64,000 nucleotides of DNA, from NCBI GenBank assembly GCA_019310965.1, contig JAFDDG010000011.1, positions 1 to 64,000 on the forward strand. Direction: 5' to 3'. Origin of the DNA: Deltaproteobacteria bacterium. Lineage in GTDB: Bacteria; Myxococcota_A; UBA9160; SMWR01. A program made the position numbers and the translations under genes. The notes under the pieces were generated by a model. It ran no database searches, had not been told where the DNA came from, and saw only the letters and a list, made by a program, of their open reading frames with translations. This document shows positions 19,856 to 29,666 of the stretch, in pieces. Position 1 is the stretch's first letter, and the number at the start of each line of letters is the position of its first letter.

Positions 19856-20800
19856 GTGAATCTGCGTTTTCGTTGGATGGTTCGGCTGGTTTCGCTTCTG
19901 CTCGCTGCTGGCATGCTGGCCTGTGCGTCCAGCTTGCCGCCGGTCCCGCTCGAGCTTCCGCCGCTGGTCGAAACGACGCCCTTGGTGTGGCGTGGCACGG
20001 CTCCGGGTGGTGGCGCTGCCTATCTGATGGGCTCGGTGCACATGACCCGCACCACCATCGATGATTTTGGCACGGTGGCAAACGCCGCCTGGCGCGACTC
20101 CGAAGAGCTCGTGGTCGAGGTCGACGTGTCACTGCTCTCGCCCCAGGACATGGCGGCGCTCACCTTGCGCTACGGCTCGCTCAGGCCACCCCGCACTCTG
20201 CGCGACGAAATCTCCGATCAGAGTTGGCAGCAGCTCTCGGCCTATCTGGCGAGTCGCGGCATCGCGGAAGAGAGCGTCACGGGCTGGAAGCCCTGGTTCG
20301 TCTACTTCGTGGTCGTGCAACACGAGCTGGCCCGCGCCGGCTTCAAGACAGAGCAGGGTGTCGACCGGGTCTTTCTCGAAACGGCCATCGCGGCCGGCAT
20401 ACCGATCGCGGCGCTCGAGACCGCCGCCTCCCAGCTCCAAATCTTCGACAACCTGCCCGATTCGCTCGAGGAGCTGTTGCTGCAGGATTCATTGCGCCGC
20501 GTCGACGAGTTCTCTCGGGAGGTCGATGCCCTGATCGGAGCCTGGCGCGGCGGCGGCGAGGAGGAGCTGCGTGCGCTGGTCTTCCAGCCTCTGGTCGATG
20601 TGCCGGAGCTCGAGGTCTTCTACGATCTGGTCTTCTTTCAGCGCAATCGCCAGATGGCCGGCCGCCTCCACCAGCTGGCCAAGGACGGCAAGACCCGCTT
20701 CGTGGTGGTCGGAGCTGGACACATGGTCGGGGAGCAGGGCATTCCCGCGCTGCTCGCGGAACGTGGCTGGCAGGTGGACCGCGTGGGCGGTGCGCCGTGA
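19856..20800 (+). CDS. TraB/GumN family lipoprotein
   Basis: Lipobox LLAAGMLAC; YLMGSVHMTR; VVGAGHMVGEQGIPALLAERGWQV. Confidence 0.85.
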   Translation: MNLRFRWMVRLVSLLLAAGMLACASSLPPVPLELPPLVETTPLVWRGTAPGGGAAYLMGSVHMTRTTIDDFGTVANAAWRDSEELVVEVDVSLLSPQDMAALTLRYGSLRPPRTLRDEISDQSWQQLSAYLASRGIAEESVTGWKPWFVYFVVVQHELARAGFKTEQGVDRVFLETAIAAGIPIAALETAASQLQIFDNLPDSLEELLLQDSLRRVDEFSREVDALIGAWRGGGEEELRALVFQPLVDVPELEVFYDLVFFQRNRQMAGRLHQLAKDGKTRFVVVGAGHMVGEQGIPALLAERGWQVDRVGGAP

Positions 20801-20846
20801 GGGAAGGGGGCGCCGGGCTGGGGCGCCGCAGATCGGGAGTGCAAGC

Positions 20847-21557
20847 GTGAAGACCGAGAGTGTCGAGTTCGGCTATCTGGCCTCGCCGGGTGACGGGCCG
20901 TGTCCCGGCATCGTGATGATTCACGATGTCTGGGGCCTCGCCGAGCACACCCGCGATATGGCGCGGCGCCTGGCGGCCGAGGGTTTTGCCGTGCTGGCGA
21001 TCGACCTGTACCGCCGTGAGGCGGAGGTGAAGATCGAGAACCCCGGGGCGTGGATGCGCGGGCTCTCGGATCCTCAGGTCCTGACCGACGTCGAGGCGGC
21101 GGCGGGGTGGCTCGCCGGGCACTCCGCCTGCACGGGGCGCGTCGGCGTCGTGGGTTTTTGCATGGGAGGCATGTACGCGCTGCTGGCGGCCTGCGGTGGC
21201 GCCGGTATTGCGGCCGGCACCGCATTCTACGGCGTGCTTTCCCACCGGCATGGGATCTTGTACGACGAGGCGGGCCTTGACCCCGAGCGCAAGCCCCGGG
21301 AGCCGCTGGCGGCAGCGGAGGATCTCTCGTGTCCGCTGTTGTGCCTGTTCGGCGATGCCGACGAGTTCGTGCCGCTGTCCGACATCGATCTGCTGCGCGC
21401 CAGCCTTGCGGGCGCCACACCGCCCAGTGAGGTCGTGGTGTACCCGGACTGCGGTCACGCCTTCATGAATGACACCCGGGAAGACGCCTACCGGCCGGAG
21501 ACCGCCGCAGTCGCCTGGCGACGGACCGTCGCCTTCTTGCGGCAACACCTCGGCTGA
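20847..21557 (+). CDS. Dienelactone hydrolase family protein, GTG start
   Basis: PGIVMIHDVWGL; VGVVGFCMGGMYALLAA nucleophile elbow; CLFGDADEFVPL; YPDCGHAF. Confidence 0.88.
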   Translation: MKTESVEFGYLASPGDGPCPGIVMIHDVWGLAEHTRDMARRLAAEGFAVLAIDLYRREAEVKIENPGAWMRGLSDPQVLTDVEAAAGWLAGHSACTGRVGVVGFCMGGMYALLAACGGAGIAAGTAFYGVLSHRHGILYDEAGLDPERKPREPLAAAEDLSCPLLCLFGDADEFVPLSDIDLLRASLAGATPPSEVVVYPDCGHAFMNDTREDAYRPETAAVAWRRTVAFLRQHLG

Positions 21558-21576
21558 GCGGTTGGAGGCCTGAGTC

Positions 21577-22287
21577 CTAGCAGGGCCGGGCGACGATGAG
21601 CGCCAGGGTGCGCTCCCGGGTGCTGAAGCGGGTCACCGAGCACTCGACATCGACGGCGCCGCCTTGGACATCCTGCAGCTGCCCCCGGAAACGTCGGGGC
21701 TCGCTGTCCTCGCTCACCGCGTCGAGTTCGGTCCACCATGTGCCGTGCATCGCCTTGGGCACGAAGGACATTGCGTCGACGCCGAGCAAGGCATCCCGCG
21801 CCACACCGAGCAGGGCACCGGCGGCGGGATTGGCGTCTACGATCTTGGCGTTGCTGGCGTCGACCGCCAGGAAGGCGTCGGCCACCCGGTCGATTGCGGC
21901 CATCACGGCGCGCCGGGTGCGGGTGGCGCCGCGCTTGCGGCGACCGTTGCCGGTCGTGCGCAGGCCCGATTGAAAATGCGTGAGCAGGGGTTTGAGGGCG
22001 CCGCCTACCATTTCGCTCGAGGGCCCGGCGGCTTCTCCGGCGGCTTCGACCCAGGCCGCCAGCAACGCGGCCACGCGGCGTTCGTTGACGCGCAGTCCGT
22101 CGAGCGCCGGCTGCGCGGCGTCTCCGCGGCGCAGTGCAGAGGACGCGTACGAGCGGAAACGGCGGAGCACCTCCGTTTCCTCGGCGCCCGCCCGCGGGGC
22201 CGCCGGGCCGAGCTGCGTTGCCAACATCGCGTCGATGCGAGCGCGATGGGCAACGAGCCAGGTGGCCAGCTGCGGGTTGCGTGTCAC
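21577..22287 (-). CDS. PAS-domain protein (C-terminal PAS), GTG start
   Basis: RRAVMAAIDRVADAFLAVDASNAKIVDANPAAGALLGVARDALLGVDAMSFV is PAS-like; no kinase or GGDEF domain follows. Confidence 0.55.
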   Translation of the reverse strand: MTRNPQLATWLVAHRARIDAMLATQLGPAAPRAGAEETEVLRRFRSYASSALRRGDAAQPALDGLRVNERRVAALLAAWVEAAGEAAGPSSEMVGGALKPLLTHFQSGLRTTGNGRRKRGATRTRRAVMAAIDRVADAFLAVDASNAKIVDANPAAGALLGVARDALLGVDAMSFVPKAMHGTWWTELDAVSEDSEPRRFRGQLQDVQGGAVDVECSVTRFSTRERTLALIVARPC

Positions 22288-22410
22288 CCCGAGAATGTAG
22301 CTGTGTCTGCCCGCGGCGCGCGAGCACGGCGTCGCACGGGCGGCAGCGCCCCGAGAGCGTTCTTGCCTGTGAGAGTCAACCCGGGGGGCCTCGCTGCCGA
22401 TGAGACGTCC

Positions 22411-23061
22411 ATGTCCACTCGAGATCCCCTGCCGCGGCGAGCCCTGGTGTCGTACGCGGCGTCGGATGCGTTTGCGCCCACGACTCTGTTGCTGCTCGCG
22501 CGGCTCGGCTACACGATCCACGAGCCCGAGGGGTTCGCCAAGCTGGCGGATCCGGACGACCGCCCGGACGCCTTCCTGGTGGACGAGCGGCGGCTGGCCG
22601 AGGTCCCGGACGACGGCGGACCGCAGATCCCGATCGTGGCGCTGGCGGGTCGGCAGGGAGTGACCGGGGCCGACGTCCGGGTGGTGGGTGCGGTTCCGCG
22701 CCCGGCGGGCCTGCACGAGCTCTTCAGCGTTCTGCAGCAGGTGCTCGAGCGCCGGCCGCGCAGCGCGCCGCGGGTGGCCACCCACCTGTCCGCGCGCTGC
22801 TGCGCCGAGGATTCCGGTGCCTGGCAGGGCACCCTGCTCACGCTCTCCGAGAACGGCTGCCTGCTGCGCAGCCCCGAGCCGCTGCTTCTCGGCTCCAAGC
22901 TCTGCATGCATTTCGCACTGCCACGTGGGGGGGAGATCGAGCTCGATGCGGAGGTGGCCTACCAGCTGCCGCCGGATCTGGGCCTCGTCTTCAGCAGCGT
23001 CGAGGCCGCTGCGCGCCGGGCCATCGCGGATTTCGTCGGCGAAGCGCTGGCTTCCCTCTGA
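22411..23061 (+). CDS. Degenerate receiver-like domain plus PilZ domain protein
   Basis: C-terminal RSAPR ... TLSENGCLLRSPEPLLLGSKLCMHFALPRGGEIELDAEVAYQLPP (RxxxR and xSxxG motifs). Confidence 0.6.
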   Translation: MSTRDPLPRRALVSYAASDAFAPTTLLLLARLGYTIHEPEGFAKLADPDDRPDAFLVDERRLAEVPDDGGPQIPIVALAGRQGVTGADVRVVGAVPRPAGLHELFSVLQQVLERRPRSAPRVATHLSARCCAEDSGAWQGTLLTLSENGCLLRSPEPLLLGSKLCMHFALPRGGEIELDAEVAYQLPPDLGLVFSSVEAAARRAIADFVGEALASL

Positions 23062-23077
23062 TTGGTACCTTCCCGCC

Positions 23078-24271
23078 ATGGCAGACGACGCCTGGCGTGA
23101 CTTCGAGCTCGCGACGCCCACGCCGGAGCACCTTCAGCTTCGCAACCTGCTCTGCGACTTCGTGGCTCGCGAGGTCGAACCACAGGCGGCGCAGCACGAT
23201 CGCGAGGAGCGCTTCAACGTCGCGCTCTTTCGCCGAGCGGCGGAGCTGGGGCTGCTCGGTGTGACCCTGCCCGAGGAGTACGGCGGAGCCGGGCTCGATG
23301 CCACCGCCGCCGTGATGGTCTACGACCGGCTCTCGGAGGCAGATCCCGGGTTTGCGCTGGCGCTGCTCGCGCACTCCGTCCTTTTTGCGCAGAACGTGAA
23401 CGTGAACGGCAACGACGCGCAGCGCAAGCGCGTGCTGCCCCGCGCCGCCTCCGGCGAGTGGATCGGCGGACTCTGCATGACCGAGTCCGAGGCGGGAACC
23501 GACGTGCTGGCCATGCAGACGCGTGCCCGCCGTGAAGGCGACGCCTATGTGGTCGACGGCCGCAAGACGTTCATCACGAACGGAGGCATCGACGACGCGA
23601 CGCTCGGCGACGCTTTCGTGGTGTACGCCGCAACCGGGGATGGCAGCATTACGGCGTTCCTCGTCGAGAAGGGCATGCCGGGCTTCGCCCTGGGCCAAAA
23701 ATGGCGAGACAAGCTGGGCATGCGTGCGTCGTTCACGGCCGAGCTGGTGTTCGATGCGGTGCGCGTGCCCCTCGAGAACCGCCTGGGCGAGGAAGGCGAG
23801 GGCACCCTCGCCATGATGCGCAACCTCGAGATCGAGAGGCTGAGCCTGGCGGCGCAGTCGGTCGGGATTGCGCGGCGCAGCGTGCGCACGATGCTCCAGT
23901 ACGCCAGTCAACGCCGGACGTTCGGCGTGCCGATTCGCGAGCACGGTCAGGTGCAGCGCCACATTGCCGAGAGCTTCGCGGAGTTCCGCGCGGCGGAGAG
24001 CCTCGTCTACGACGTGGCGCGACGCTTCGATCTCACCACCACCGGGCAGCGCATCGACGCCGACGCCGCCAAGCTCTTTGCCTCCCAGGTGGCCAAGCGC
24101 GCCGCCGACGCCGCCATCCAGGTTCTCGGGGGCAATGGGTACATGGGCGAGTATGTGGTGGAGCGGTTGTGGCGCGACGCGAAGTTGCTGGAAATCGGCG
24201 GCGGCACCCTCGAGGCGCACCACAAGAATCTGACCAAGGATCTGTCCCGGGATCCGGGCCTGCTCGCTTAG
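23078..24271 (+). CDS. Acyl-CoA dehydrogenase
   Basis: CMTESEAGTDVLAMQTRARREGDAYVVDGRKTFITNG; QVLGGNGYMGEYVVERLWRDAKLLEIGGGTLEAHHK. Confidence 0.93.
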   Translation: MADDAWRDFELATPTPEHLQLRNLLCDFVAREVEPQAAQHDREERFNVALFRRAAELGLLGVTLPEEYGGAGLDATAAVMVYDRLSEADPGFALALLAHSVLFAQNVNVNGNDAQRKRVLPRAASGEWIGGLCMTESEAGTDVLAMQTRARREGDAYVVDGRKTFITNGGIDDATLGDAFVVYAATGDGSITAFLVEKGMPGFALGQKWRDKLGMRASFTAELVFDAVRVPLENRLGEEGEGTLAMMRNLEIERLSLAAQSVGIARRSVRTMLQYASQRRTFGVPIREHGQVQRHIAESFAEFRAAESLVYDVARRFDLTTTGQRIDADAAKLFASQVAKRAADAAIQVLGGNGYMGEYVVERLWRDAKLLEIGGGTLEAHHKNLTKDLSRDPGLLA

Positions 24272-24340
24272 GAGCCTGACCCGCAGCCCGGCGTGGGAAG
24301 CGCCAGGCGCCTGGCTCGGTCGGGGTTCATGAGATGGCCT

Positions 24341-24859
24341 CTAGAAGGGGCTGTTGGCCGGGGGCGGGCCTTCGCGCTCGTAGCGGCGCTCGAGTTCGGC
24401 CCAACGTGCGTAGGCGTCCCGGGCTTCGTCATCGAAGCCCAAGCTGTCGGCGGTGAGGGCCAGGCCCGAGACTGCGCGGATGTCGTCCGGTGCCAGCTCT
24501 GCGGCCCGGCGATAGGCCACGTAGGCGTCGGTCACGTTCTCGCGCTGGCGCTCGAGATCCGCGAGTTGAACCCAGGCGGCCGCGTCCTGCGGTGCCAGCT
24601 GGTTGACCACGATTTCCAGGTGATCGATGGCCCGCTCGGCCTGGTCCGCTTGGGCGTGAATCTCGGCCGCGCGGAGCCGCAGCGGTACGTCCCGGGGGTG
24701 GCCGCGCACCGCCAGATCGATTTCGCGAGCGGCATCGTCGTAGCGGCCGGCCGCGGCGTAGGCCGCGGCCACGGCGCCGGGATCCCGGCGCGCGGGGGTG
24801 CCACAGCCCAGGCCCCAGCTCAAAAGCAGCAGGCAGCAGGTGGCGAGGATGCGAGACAT
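24341..24859 (-). CDS. TPR-repeat lipoprotein
   Basis: Lipobox LLLLSWGLGC; tandem TPR-like helices (AAYAAAGRYDDAAREIDLAV..., AYVAYRRAAELAPDD). Confidence 0.7.
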   Translation of the reverse strand: MSRILATCCLLLLSWGLGCGTPARRDPGAVAAAYAAAGRYDDAAREIDLAVRGHPRDVPLRLRAAEIHAQADQAERAIDHLEIVVNQLAPQDAAAWVQLADLERQRENVTDAYVAYRRAAELAPDDIRAVSGLALTADSLGFDDEARDAYARWAELERRYEREGPPPANSPF

Positions 24860-25093
24860 GTAGACCGCATTATCGGCGCTTCTGGCCGGGAGTGAACCCC
24901 CGGGCGGCGATTTCCTGGGGGCGCTGCAGGAGCGCCCTCGTGCGGTCTGCTGGGCAGCACCGCAAAGCGCCCGCCGGCGGGTGGGTGGCGCCCGAAGTTG
25001 CCCGCGAGCTGCGTGTGCGCCCCGTCACCTGCGGACCTCTCGAGGCCACTCCCCCAACGAGTGCTTGCAGTCTGAGATGCTCGGGAGGCCCAC

Positions 25094-25333
25094 ATGGCTC
25101 AATTGAACGGCGGACACAGGAACCTGATCCAGGGGGCGTGGCTCGTGCGCGTGCTGGCCGGCAGCCGCAGCCGGCACGAGTGCCGCGACTGCGGCGGTCG
25201 GATGTTCGTGAAGGTGGGCTCCGGCCGGTGCCCGATGTGCTTCACGCAAGCGCAGCGGCGCTGCCTCGAGATCGATGAAATCGTGGCCGAGGAGTCGAGC
25301 TCAGCGTTCGAAGACTGGACGCTGCTGGCCTGA
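25094..25333 (+). CDS. Small (79 aa) zinc-ribbon protein
   Basis: HECRDCGGRMFVKVGSGRCPMCFTQAQRRC; CxxC-x(n)-CxxC zinc-ribbon spacing. Confidence 0.6.
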   Translation: MAQLNGGHRNLIQGAWLVRVLAGSRSRHECRDCGGRMFVKVGSGRCPMCFTQAQRRCLEIDEIVAEESSSAFEDWTLLA

Positions 25334-25352
25334 CCGCGCGCCGCGCCGGCCG

Positions 25353-26390
25353 TCAGAGCAGGACGCTCACCTTGACGGCGCCGGAGCTGCGGTCGCCAGC
25401 GATTGCGAAGCCTCGTTCGATCTCGTCGAGCGCGATTTGGTGCGTGGTGATCGGCTCGAGCGTGTCCGCGAGCGCCTCGATCAGGCGCACGGCCTCGGCG
25501 AAGTCCGCTGGCGCCCGGCCCTGCTGGTAGCAGTTCGACCACGCCAGCGTGACCTCTTTGAAGAAGAGCAGCGCGGGGTTCAGCTCGATCGGCTCGATGA
25601 AGATGCCGAGAATCGAGATGCATCCGCCGGGCGCCACCGCCGCCGCGGCCAGTGGCAGCGTGTTGCCGCCACTGCCGACGGACTCGAGCACGCAGCTGAA
25701 GTCGATTTCGCCGCGCAGGGCGTCGAGTGCCTCGAGGCTGCTCTCGGCTTCGCTCAACACGCGCGTGGCGCCGAACGCTCGAGCGAGATCGGCCTGGTGC
25801 GGGTAGCGGGCGCTGACCCACACCTCGGCGCCGCGCTCACGGGCGGCCAGGGTGCCCAGCAGGCCCAGGGTGCCGGCGCCCAACACGAGAACCTTCGAAT
25901 CGCCGCTGACGTTGCCGCGGTCGAGACCGTGAATCGCGACCGCCATCGGCTCCGCCAGTGCGGCGAGCCGCGCGGGGATGCGTCGCGCAATCGGGTAGAG
26001 CCGCTGCGCGGGCACGCAGGCGTATTCCGCGAAGCCGCCGTCGATGTGTATGCCGAGGAGCCGGCTCTCCGGGCAGAGTGCGTGCTGGCCGCGATGGCAC
26101 GGCGGACACGCTCCGCAGGAGCGCAGCGGCTCGACGACCACGCGGTCGCCGGTGGCCAGGCCCGCGACGCCGTCGCCGAGCAGGTCGACCTCGCCGGTCA
26201 TCTCGTGTCCCGGCACCACACACTGGCCCGCGTAGCCGAACGGCAGCAGGTGCATGTCGCTGCCACAGATCCCGCAGGCCGCGATGCGCACCCGCACCTC
26301 GCCGGGCCCGGGCTCTGGGATCGGCAGCCGAGCCTGCTCGAGCCGGCCGGGGCCCGAACACTGAACCGCGCGCATCGAATCCGAGGGCAT
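25353..26390 (-). CDS. Zn-dependent alcohol dehydrogenase-type MDR protein
   Basis: CGICGSDMHLLPFGYAGQCVVPGHEMTGEV; CGACPPCHRGQHALCPESRLLG (structural Zn Cys); VLVLGAGTLGLLGTLAARE. Confidence 0.88.
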   Translation of the reverse strand: MPSDSMRAVQCSGPGRLEQARLPIPEPGPGEVRVRIAACGICGSDMHLLPFGYAGQCVVPGHEMTGEVDLLGDGVAGLATGDRVVVEPLRSCGACPPCHRGQHALCPESRLLGIHIDGGFAEYACVPAQRLYPIARRIPARLAALAEPMAVAIHGLDRGNVSGDSKVLVLGAGTLGLLGTLAARERGAEVWVSARYPHQADLARAFGATRVLSEAESSLEALDALRGEIDFSCVLESVGSGGNTLPLAAAAVAPGGCISILGIFIEPIELNPALLFFKEVTLAWSNCYQQGRAPADFAEAVRLIEALADTLEPITTHQIALDEIERGFAIAGDRSSGAVKVSVLL

Positions 26391-26443
26391 CGGGTGCAGA
26401 CTACCAGAGCTCTCGCCGGAGTGACGCCGGCGAAGGACGGGCG

Positions 26444-27490
26444 TCAGACGCCGAGACGCTCCATCACGGCGCGCACGATCAGGGGCCAGGCGATCGTCGC
26501 GTCGGCGGGCACCTCGGCGAAGCGTCCTCCGTCGGCCAGCGGCACGAACTTCCCCCAGGAAATGCCTTCTTCGTAGCTGCAGCCCGAGAGCCCGCCCCAA
26601 TGCTCGGGCTCGGGGCAGATGCGCACCGCGTACTTGTAGCGGCGCACCGGCTCCGGGCTCTTCAAACGCACGCGCAAAATTTCGAGGTAGGGGCCCACCT
26701 GCTGCGCCCAGTTGCGCGGCACGCCGCCGCCTATGGTGAAGATGCCGAGGGTCTCGTGGGCGCGGATCCGGTCGGCAAAATCGTCCAGGTCGAGAAAGGG
26801 GTCGAAGGCCAACGGCGCCTCTCCGCGACTGCGCCGCATGTGGTTGAAGATCGAGAGGTCGAGGCCCAGCTCAGAATCGGTGAAAGCCGGTACGTAGATC
26901 GGCACTTCCGCGTGCGCCGCCGCAGCGAGGCAGGCGCGGCCTTCCGCGTGCTGCGCGAGCCACTGCCCGATGCGCTGACAGATGAGACGGCTGGACAGGA
27001 CCGTATCGGATTCGAGGCCGTCGAGTGCTTGTTGCAGGATCCGCTCGACGTCGTCGAGATTCTTCTCCAACTCGATCGTGTCGTAGACGCGGTTGTAGCC
27101 GCGCTCGTAGAGATCTTCGTCGCGCATGTCCGGGCGATGCTTGAAGTGAAGCTTGCCGGCGGCTTCCGAGAGGCCGTGGGTCATCAGTGCGCCGGTGCTC
27201 ACGATCGCCTGCACCCAGCCGCGTTCGATCATTTCGCAGATGAGCAGGCTCTGCTTTGCGATGGTCATGGCGCCAGAGATCGTGAGCACGCGGAAGCAGC
27301 CGCGATCGCGCACCATCGCCTCCAGCACGTCGGCGGCTTCGCCGAGCTGGCGCCCGCCGAAAGCGGTGCGACTCATGCCGCGCACCAGCGCGTCGATGCT
27401 GTCGGCGCCGGCAACATCGAGCGGCTCGAGCGGCTCCAGGCCGTCGTCATGGCCACGGCCGTACTTCGATTCGTCTCGCGGACCGGTCAT
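26444..27490 (-). CDS. Deoxyhypusine synthase family protein (bacterial homolog, function uncertain)
   Basis: LTISGAMTIAKQSLLICEMIERGWVQAIVSTGALMTHG; ETLGIFTIGGGVPRNWAQQVGPYLE; GCSYEEGISWGKF. Confidence 0.82.
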   Translation of the reverse strand: MTGPRDESKYGRGHDDGLEPLEPLDVAGADSIDALVRGMSRTAFGGRQLGEAADVLEAMVRDRGCFRVLTISGAMTIAKQSLLICEMIERGWVQAIVSTGALMTHGLSEAAGKLHFKHRPDMRDEDLYERGYNRVYDTIELEKNLDDVERILQQALDGLESDTVLSSRLICQRIGQWLAQHAEGRACLAAAAHAEVPIYVPAFTDSELGLDLSIFNHMRRSRGEAPLAFDPFLDLDDFADRIRAHETLGIFTIGGGVPRNWAQQVGPYLEILRVRLKSPEPVRRYKYAVRICPEPEHWGGLSGCSYEEGISWGKFVPLADGGRFAEVPADATIAWPLIVRAVMERLGV

Positions 27491-27567
27491 TGCAGCCTCC
27501 CTGCCGTCGGGAAGCCGCACCCTAGCAAATTGGACGGCTCCAATCGGGTGGCAGCCGATGCGAGCGA

Positions 27568-29616
27568 TCATGCAGGCGCCGCGAGGGGTGCGATGGCGTC
27601 GGGATCGCAGGTCGGCGGCGAACAGGTGAAGCCCCGGCAGATGTAGGCGGTCGGTCGCCCGTCCCGGGCTTCCCGGCCCTCGAACCAGCTGGTGGCGACG
27701 CCTTGCGGCCTTTCGCCCGGGGCCGTCACGACGATCGCGTCGTCTGGACCCAGTGCGCGGCGTGCCGCAGCGGCCAACTCGCGCGTTTTGGCGGCGCTGG
27801 GCGCGCCGATGACGAGCGCCACCGAGCCGCCTCGTTCGAAGAGGAGTGTCGCACGCGCCAACGTCGGGAAAGCTTCCGGCGTGCGTTCCAGCACGAACCC
27901 GTGCGTGGCGAGCACGCGCGCCGCCACGCTGCGCAGATCGTCGCGACCTGTGAGCGTCGCGAGCCGCAGCAGACCCAGCGTGGCCAGGCCGGTGGAATGG
28001 GGCGCGGCGCCATCGTGATCCGTCCGCGGGCGGTGCACCAGTGTCTCGCCGTCGTTCGGGGTGAGGAAGAGATCGGACTGATCGGGATCGAAGAAGTAGG
28101 CCGCGATCGCGTCGGCGGTGCGGACGGCGTGTGCGCGATACTCCGGGCCGGCGCCTGCCCGGTCGAGCTCGAGCAGTGCCTCCAGCCAGGCCGCGTGGTC
28201 GTCGAGGAAGCCGTTGACGTGTGCGCGCCCGGCGTTCCAGATTCGCAGCAGGCGGCCGTCGGCGTCGTGGGAGTGTGCCAGCACGAAGTCGGCCGCGCGG
28301 CAGGCACAATCGAGCAGCGTCGCGTCGTCGAGCAGGCTCGCGGCGCGCGCGAGGCCCGAAATGGCGAGCGCGTTCCAGGCGGTGATCCGCTTGGTATCGG
28401 TGCCCGGCGCCACACGCCTGCGGCGCGCGTCGAGGAGCTGCCTGCGCTCGGCGGCGAAGTGCTCCCGGGGGTTCTGGGCGCGATTCCGCAGCACCGTCGT
28501 GCCGTGCTCGAAGTTGCCGCGATCCGTGACGTCATAGGCGCTGCAGAATCCCGGCGCCGCGTCGGGTCCCAGCGCGGCTTCCACTTGCGAGGGGGTCCAG
28601 ACGTAGAAGGTGCCCTCCTGGCCCTCGCTGTCCGCGTCGAGACTGGCGACGAATCCTCCCTCCTCGCCGGTCATTTCCCGGCGCAGGAAGTCGGCGGTCT
28701 CCCGGATCGGCCAGAGTAGATCGGCGTCGCTGCAGCCAGTTCGCCGGTAGGTCTCGGCGTAGACCGACAACAGCTGCCCCTGGTCGTAGAGCATCTTCTC
28801 GAAGTGCGGCACGAGCCAGGTCGCGTCGACGCTGTAGCGGTGAAAGCCGCCGCCGAGCTGGTCATAGATACCGCCACGCGACATCGCGTGACAGGTGAGC
28901 ACCACGTGGTCGAGGGCTTCCCGGGCCTTTGTCTCGGGCAGCACGTCGATGGCGCCGAGCAGCAGCTGGAGGCTGGTGGGTGTCGGGAATTTCGGCGCCC
29001 GACCGAAACCGCCGTGCTCGGGATCCGCCTGCTGTAACAGCTTCAGCGCGGCCTGCCGCGCACTCTCGATCCCCGGCGCCCGGCTCGTCGGGCCGCTCGG
29101 CCGGCGCTCGAGGCCGGAGAGAATCTGGTTGCCGTTGCGCTCGACCTGCTGGCGTCGGTTGCGCCACAGGTCGTCGATGCCGGTCAGCACCTCGCGAAAT
29201 GCCGGCATGCCGTGGCGCGGCTCCGGCGGGAAGTAGGTTCCGCCGTAGAAGGGTGTGCCGTCGGGTTTGCAGAAGACCGTGAGCGGCCAGCCTCCGCGGC
29301 CGTGCATGCCGATGACGCTGTCCATGTAGATCTGGTCCACGTCGGGGCGCTCTTCGCGATCCACCTTCACGCTCACGAAGTGCGCGTTCATCATCTCCGC
29401 TGTCTCGGGATCTTCGAAGGACTCGTGCTCCATCACGTGACACCAGTGACAGGCGCTGTAGCCGATCGAGACGAGCACGGGGCGGTCGAGTTCGCGCGCC
29501 GTGCGAAAGGCCTCTTCGCCCCACGGCCGCCAATCGACGGGGTTGTGCATGTGCTGCCGGAGGTAGGCGCTGGTCTCTTCGGCGAGGCGGTTCGACGTGC
29601 GAGTCGATTGGGTCAT
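27568..29616 (-). CDS. Thioredoxin-domain protein of YyaL/DUF255 family
   Basis: [63 protein letters not shown]. Confidence 0.92.
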   Translation of the reverse strand: MTQSTRTSNRLAEETSAYLRQHMHNPVDWRPWGEEAFRTARELDRPVLVSIGYSACHWCHVMEHESFEDPETAEMMNAHFVSVKVDREERPDVDQIYMDSVIGMHGRGGWPLTVFCKPDGTPFYGGTYFPPEPRHGMPAFREVLTGIDDLWRNRRQQVERNGNQILSGLERRPSGPTSRAPGIESARQAALKLLQQADPEHGGFGRAPKFPTPTSLQLLLGAIDVLPETKAREALDHVVLTCHAMSRGGIYDQLGGGFHRYSVDATWLVPHFEKMLYDQGQLLSVYAETYRRTGCSDADLLWPIRETADFLRREMTGEEGGFVASLDADSEGQEGTFYVWTPSQVEAALGPDAAPGFCSAYDVTDRGNFEHGTTVLRNRAQNPREHFAAERRQLLDARRRRVAPGTDTKRITAWNALAISGLARAASLLDDATLLDCACRAADFVLAHSHDADGRLLRIWNAGRAHVNGFLDDHAAWLEALLELDRAGAGPEYRAHAVRTADAIAAYFFDPDQSDLFLTPNDGETLVHRPRTDHDGAAPHSTGLATLGLLRLATLTGRDDLRSVAARVLATHGFVLERTPEAFPTLARATLLFERGGSVALVIGAPSAAKTRELAAAARRALGPDDAIVVTAPGERPQGVATSWFEGREARDGRPTAYICRGFTCSPPTCDPDAIAPLAAPA

Positions 29617-29666
29617 GCGGGTCTCGCGGATGCTACTGTAACCCGTCTTCGAAAGGGCAGAGCGCG

